A DNA stretch of 64,000 bases from the NCBI GenBank assembly GCA_036417435.1, contig CM070906.1:43723396-43787395 (forward strand), given 5' to 3'. The position numbers were made by a program, and so were the translations under genes. This stretch comes from Inia geoffrensis (Eukaryota > Chordata > Mammalia > Artiodactyla > Iniidae). The first letter of the stretch is position 1; the number at the start of each line of letters is the position of its first letter. Below are positions 59,741 to 64,000 of this stretch, piece by piece. The notes beneath the pieces were generated by a model. That model did not search any database, had not been told where the DNA came from, and saw only the letters and a program-made list of their open reading frames with translations.

Positions 59741-62375
59741 ACAGACACATCTTTTACCCCTTTATAATCACAAACAGAAAAGGAATGGACTGTTCTAGAT
59801 TTTAGATGCACTTTGTTGTTTTAGACTGAGCCCCTTGCACTGGAGTGCTGGGATGTAACACTCCTTGAAACACATTCCAGAATCACTCTGCAACTGCTGA
59901 CTTTAAAAGATATCTCAGAAACATAAAACCCACTCCCAAATAGTTTATTCTACCCCATCTTCCATGCCAGAGAATACAATGACCCACACATGACTTGTCC
60001 CATTTCCTAAAGGTGAGATCAATTTGAAGGTGAAACAAAAAGAAATCTTGAAGGGGAAAAATTAACCACCATCACAACAAACCAAGCAACTTAATCTGAA
60101 TTCAGAGGTTCTGACTAGTTCAAACAATGAATAAAGAAAATGGGAAGAATACAATTTGCAGCGATTTCGCAAAAGAGAAAAAAATCCTTACTTTACAAAT
60201 AGCTCTGGCTTCATATCTAGCCAAGCAAGCAGCAAAGCAGAGGCAGATAATAATGTGATTACTCTGGTAATGATATGCATTAGATACATTATGGGAAACA
60301 ATAATGCTCCCTCCTGAATGCAGTCAATCCAGTTATTGATTTTTCTTAATGTTAAAAGTGCTACTCTAAAACTGAAAAGAGATATCCTTTATTTATTCTC
60401 TTTCCCTTTCAGTTTCCAAGTCCATAGATCCTTTGATGCGGAGTAGTATACCAAGATAATGGGGTAAAGTATATCTAATCTGACACCTACTGGGCCAGGC
60501 TAATGGTTCAGATAATAACTGCTAGGATACTACTGCTCATGCAAAAAGCAATGTATTATAGGAAAAAAATCTGAACTTTCGTTTAATTTTTCTTTAGTTT
60601 TGTTTTCTAAAGCATACTTGCAGACCAAGCATATTTTTCTTTCAAATCATAATTGTAACATTGATTAGTCCACAGATCAGATGAAGCTGGTGGGTCTACA
60701 TTAAAATGTTCTCTCCAGAATATATTTTTCATATGTTTAAGCTTTTGATACATTATCACTGTATAGAAAACAGGTACATATGTACCTGGATATAGTTCCC
60801 TTTTTTATCCTCTAAAACTACAGTTTAAATCACTTTCCCCTATACACACACACACACACACCTAACCTACGTTGCCCTCATTCTATGCTTCATGCCACTT
60901 ATTAACATTCAGTACATGGAGCTATGTATTTCTAATAAACATGAGAACAAGTATTTCAATAAATACAAAACAATTTGGCAAATCTCGACTTTTCACTTCA
61001 CAAACTATAGGATTTTTTCATCTTTATTAAATATTATTTCACACTGTCCTTGTCAAGTGAATAACTAAGTAAAATAATAGACTGATGTCAAAAGTTCCTT
61101 TTATGACTGATCTGTTCCATCACAAAAATCACACAATGTACTTGTATCCATCCTTTGCCTGATGCTTGATACTCATTTCCCTCATTCATCTCAAGTCTCC
61201 ATCACTTTTTTTTTTTTTTTTTTTTTTTAACTCTGGAGGAGAGTAAGAAACATTTCTTCTTGTCATTTTCACTTGGCCAGTCATTTAAACTGCCCGCCAG
61301 AGGATCTGAAACAGCATGTCTAAGGCCACAGACCTCGGACCAGTAACAGAAACTAAAAAGCATCTGAATACCTTCCTCAATTTAATCAATGGAAATCATA
61401 TGTGCATTTCTAATGAAAATTTCCATACATTTTATGAGTAGAGAATCAAAACTAAAAGGTAATTCAATTTTATCAATCTACCTAACACAAGATCTTCCCT
61501 GGGTCTCTTAAAATTATTAAGATGAGAAAATTGCTTAATTTTTAAAGATCTTTCCACATGACAAACTTTTCATTTAGCATATTGCTTACTTGGCCTAAAG
61601 CCATGTAGGTGAATAGAGTAAAATATTTTGGCCTGGTATAGAAAAGCAAACAATATCAGGAATTAACTATTCAGTTTTTCTAAATGGCTCTAAGCCCAGT
61701 TAAGATTATTTCTTCCAAATTTTAATAAGGATATGTGAAGTATAAAGCACTTAGGATGATAAATAATTCCTTTTTTCCTTTTCCTATTTTTCCTTTTCTA
61801 CCCAATAAGCCTTTGGGAGAGACTAATTCAGATAGCTTGTTATTTAAATGGCTTTGTATGGAGAAATCTTTTTTTGTGTTTTCTCTCCCACTTTACACTT
61901 GAAAATTTTCTTCCAAAGAGCTTTCTGTGACCTCTTCTTGGGTAAAAGGATTGAGACCTCTTATTTATGTGCCTGAATTGGCCAAAAAAGCTTTCTCCAT
62001 CTAGTTTCTTGAACATTTGCCAAACCTTGTGCTATAGATATTAGAAGGCCTTTAAGTTATTACAAGAGGCCCTTACATCAATATGTTTATCAAAGTTTGT
62101 CTGCACCCTGAATATAGTATATGTCCTACACATATACATTCTAAAATTTTTTAGTTATGCAGTAGTGTACGAAATGGAAACTAATTTCAAAGCGCTATCA
62201 AATTAATAGTGGTATTTGGTCCTAATTTCTCCTTTGCTGAAAAAAATTATGAAGAGGGTCTGAGAAAATTTCTACTACAAAAAGCCTGAAATGTTTAGGA
62301 AATAACTGCTCTCAAGCTGTAACAGATCTCTATAAAAAGTAGAAACCATAAACCTTTCAGCAAAATGTGCCAATG
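59741..62375. other. Intergenic, repeat-poor
   Basis: (CA)n at 60844-60860 and a T22 run at 61207-61228. The part 60140-60330 is dense in TAAT and ATGCAT-type motifs. No coding exon seen. Confidence 0.35.
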
Positions 62376-62572
62376 CAGGCTTCCCTGGTGGCGCAGTGGT
62401 TGAGAGTCTACCTGCCAATGCAAGGGACACGGGTTCGTGCCCCGGTCCGGGAAGATCCCACATGCCGCGGAGCGGCTGGGCCCGTGAGCCACACGTCCGG
62501 CTCCGCAACAGGAGAGGTCACAACAGTGAGAGGCCTGTGTATCGCACAAAAGAAAAAAAAAAAAAAAAAAAA
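62376..62572 (+). mobile_element. CHR-type SINE with small internal deletion
   Basis: Full head and tail, but the middle 'atggccgctgagcctgcg' part is missing (reads 'gtgagccacacgtccggctccg'). Duplication GTGCCAATG at 62367-62375 and 62573-62581. A19 tail. Confidence 0.94.
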
Positions 62573-62739
62573 GTGCCAATGGTAATATATCCAAATGAAT
62601 CATTTTTGTTTTACTTATTCCTTGTCTGTGCTTAAAGTTATTATTAAAAGGAGAAACATAAAAAGGGAGAAACTAACCCGACCATAAATTATTTCCATCA
62701 AGAAATTATATGATGATTTCATTAAAAACAGGTATTCAT

Positions 62740-62852
62740 CGGAGTTCCCTGGTAGCCTAGTGGTTAGGATTCCAGGCTTTCCGTGCTGTGGCCCAGGTTC
62801 AATCCCTGGTCAGGGAACATCCCACAAGCTGTGTGGCATGGCCAAAAAATAG
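62740..62852 (+). mobile_element. Short tRNA-derived SINE (CHR/Bov-tA type)
   Basis: 'gagttccctggtagcctagtggttaggattcc ... gttcaatccctggtcagggaac ... gccaaaaaa': tRNA-like part only, about 110 bases. Duplication ACAGSTATTCAT at 62728-62739 and 62853-62864 (one mismatch). Confidence 0.92.
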
Positions 62853-62959
62853 ACAGCTATTCATTCATTTCTTTGCTAGTTTGATGAGTATAAATATCTT
62901 GTATTAAAAAGCCTTTTATATCTTTAACATCTATTTCACACACTTTCATTGCATTGGAT

Positions 62960-63110
62960 TCTACAAGAGTCACAAACTCTTTCAGCCTTGGTTTCTTAAT
63001 CTGTAAAATAATAATATTAATAGCTATCAAGTTGATATGGGGTTTAGATAATTTATGCAAATTACTTGTAGTAATGTATGCCCAATAGTAGGTTGCATAA
63101 GTAAGGTTTC
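62960..63110 (+). repeat. MIR SINE fragment
   Basis: 'cagccttggtttcttaatctgtaaaataataatattaatag' and 'gcccaatagtagg'. Confidence 0.75.
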
Positions 63111-63149
63111 TTCCATTAAACATCACAACGCTTGAGTGAAAAATAAAAT

Positions 63150-63257
63150 TGATATCAGCCCTTACTTACAAATGAGAAAAATGAAATGCAAAAATAACTG
63201 AGAGATTTTCCACGTTAATACAGTGAGTAAGGACTGGAACCCAGGTGTTCTGCACCT
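63150..63257 (-). repeat. MIR SINE fragment
   Basis: 'aaatgagaaaaatgaaatgc' and 'acagtgagtaaggactggaacccaggtgttctgc' form a reverse MIR. Confidence 0.72.
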
Positions 63258-63261
63258 AGCC

Positions 63262-63657
63262 TAATTTATTCATTCATTTATATCCATATTTTAGAGATTC
63301 TGGGGATGTAGCAATAAATAAAATGGACAAAATTCTAACTCTCAAGGAGCTTATGTTTCAATGAGAAGAAAAAACAATCAATATGTCATGTGATAGTAAA
63401 GCAAAATAAAGCAGACTAAAGGGATGAAAATTGATGGAGTTGACAATGATGGTTCATTTTATGTTGGATCTTGGGAATAAGCTGCTTTGATGAAACCTTA
63501 TTTGAGCAGAGATCTGAAGGAAGTAAGAGAGTGAGGCATGTAGGTATCTGGAAGGTCATCCCAAGGATGAGTGGTGTGTTCTAGAGACAGCAAGGCAGCA
63601 AGTGGGTCTAGAGCAGGGTGAGGTATAAAGATGAGACCAGAATAGCCTGAGCAGTGG
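63262..63657 (-). repeat. L2 LINE fragment
   Basis: Reverse L2: 'actctcaaggagcttatgtttcaatg', 'ttgagcagagatctgaaggaagtaag', 'gaggcatgtaggtatctggaagg'. Confidence 0.82.
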
Positions 63658-63658
63658 G

Positions 63659-63775
63659 ACTTCCCCAGTGGTCCAGTGGTTAAGACTCCATGCTCCCAAT
63701 GCAGCGGCATGGGTTCGATCCCTAGTTGGGGAACTAAGATCCTGTATGCCACATGGTGGGGCCAAAAAAAAATTA
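63659..63775 (+). mobile_element. Short tRNA-derived SINE (CHR/Bov-tA type)
   Basis: 'ggacttccccagtggtccagtggttaagactcc ... gggttcgatccctagttggggaac ... ggggccaaaaaaaaa'. The B box is close to the tRNA form. A clear target duplication was not found. Confidence 0.9.
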
Positions 63776-64000
63776 AAAACAAAGAGAGTACTCAGAGCAG
63801 AGAGCAGATACTTTAAGTGCCCTGTCGTCCTTGGCTCTCATCACACTGCATCTTGCTCTTCAGTGAATCAGTGTAATTTTTACTGTGGCACTGGAACTCT
63901 TTTCTGGTACTCCTCTTTTCTTTAACCCTACCATTAATTAGCAGGCTTTGTCAGTGCTTCAACAATAATGATGTAAAATTTGAAGATTACAAGGCTTCTC
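63776..64000. other. Window end, nothing recognised
   Basis: No supported feature. Confidence 0.35.

Noticed and set aside
62376..63775. Three tRNA-like sequences
   Set aside because: They have A- and B-box-like motifs but belong to SINEs with tails and target duplications, and they cannot fold as complete tRNAs.

Overview
This is nuclear DNA from a mammal, almost certainly a cetacean (whale or dolphin). The evidence is nine copies of the tRNA-Glu-derived CHR-type SINE (5' motif near 'gcttccctggtggcgcag'), young cetartiodactyl LINE-1 copies, and ordinary ancient mammalian repeats (MIR, L2, L3/CR1-like, hAT). Base composition is AT-rich and gene-poor. I see no CpG island, tRNA, rRNA or bacterial-type gene.

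The only host protein-coding locus I recognise is IZUMO3, a sperm membrane protein of the Izumo family. It lies on the + strand as seven small exons (35278-37697). The signal peptide, Izumo cysteine pairs, transmembrane segment and all splice sites can be read. The reading frame is broken by an in-frame TAA in exon 3. It is broken again in the cytoplasmic tail by an apparent 2-base deletion followed by an in-frame TGA. I read it as a recently inactivated unitary pseudogene, or possibly a gene that survives by skipping the in-phase exon 3.

Layout: 1-1.6 kb holds an old L1 3' end and an L2 fragment. 1.6-7.6 kb is a near full-length L1 on the minus strand with a clean target-site duplication (TSD) and a nested SINE. 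8.4-13.1 kb is a 5'-truncated L1 (+) carrying an inserted L1 3' end with a probable 3' transduction. 13-23.6 kb is old intergenic DNA with L2, MIR and a CR1/L3-like piece. 23.7-29.9 kb is an L1 (+) that landed in a MIR; it apparently carries about 690 bases of 3'-transduced DNA, a nested SINE, a nested Tigger-like DNA transposon and a deletion of the reverse-transcriptase region. 30-35 kb is the IZUMO3 upstream region, including a diverged 170-base duplication and a MIR. 35.3-37.7 kb is IZUMO3. 38-52 kb holds MIR, L2, an LTR-like repeat, two hAT copies and SINEs. 52.3-58.6 kb is a fourth L1 (+) that lacks ORF1 and carries an L1-plus-SINE nest. 58.6-64 kb is intergenic DNA with MIR, L2 and three SINEs.

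The four large L1 units make up roughly 36% of the window. No functional pathway links the elements. The biology here is the decay of a fertility gene in a gene desert and a readable layering of retrotransposon events. Family names for repeats come from recognising consensus features, not from a database search.
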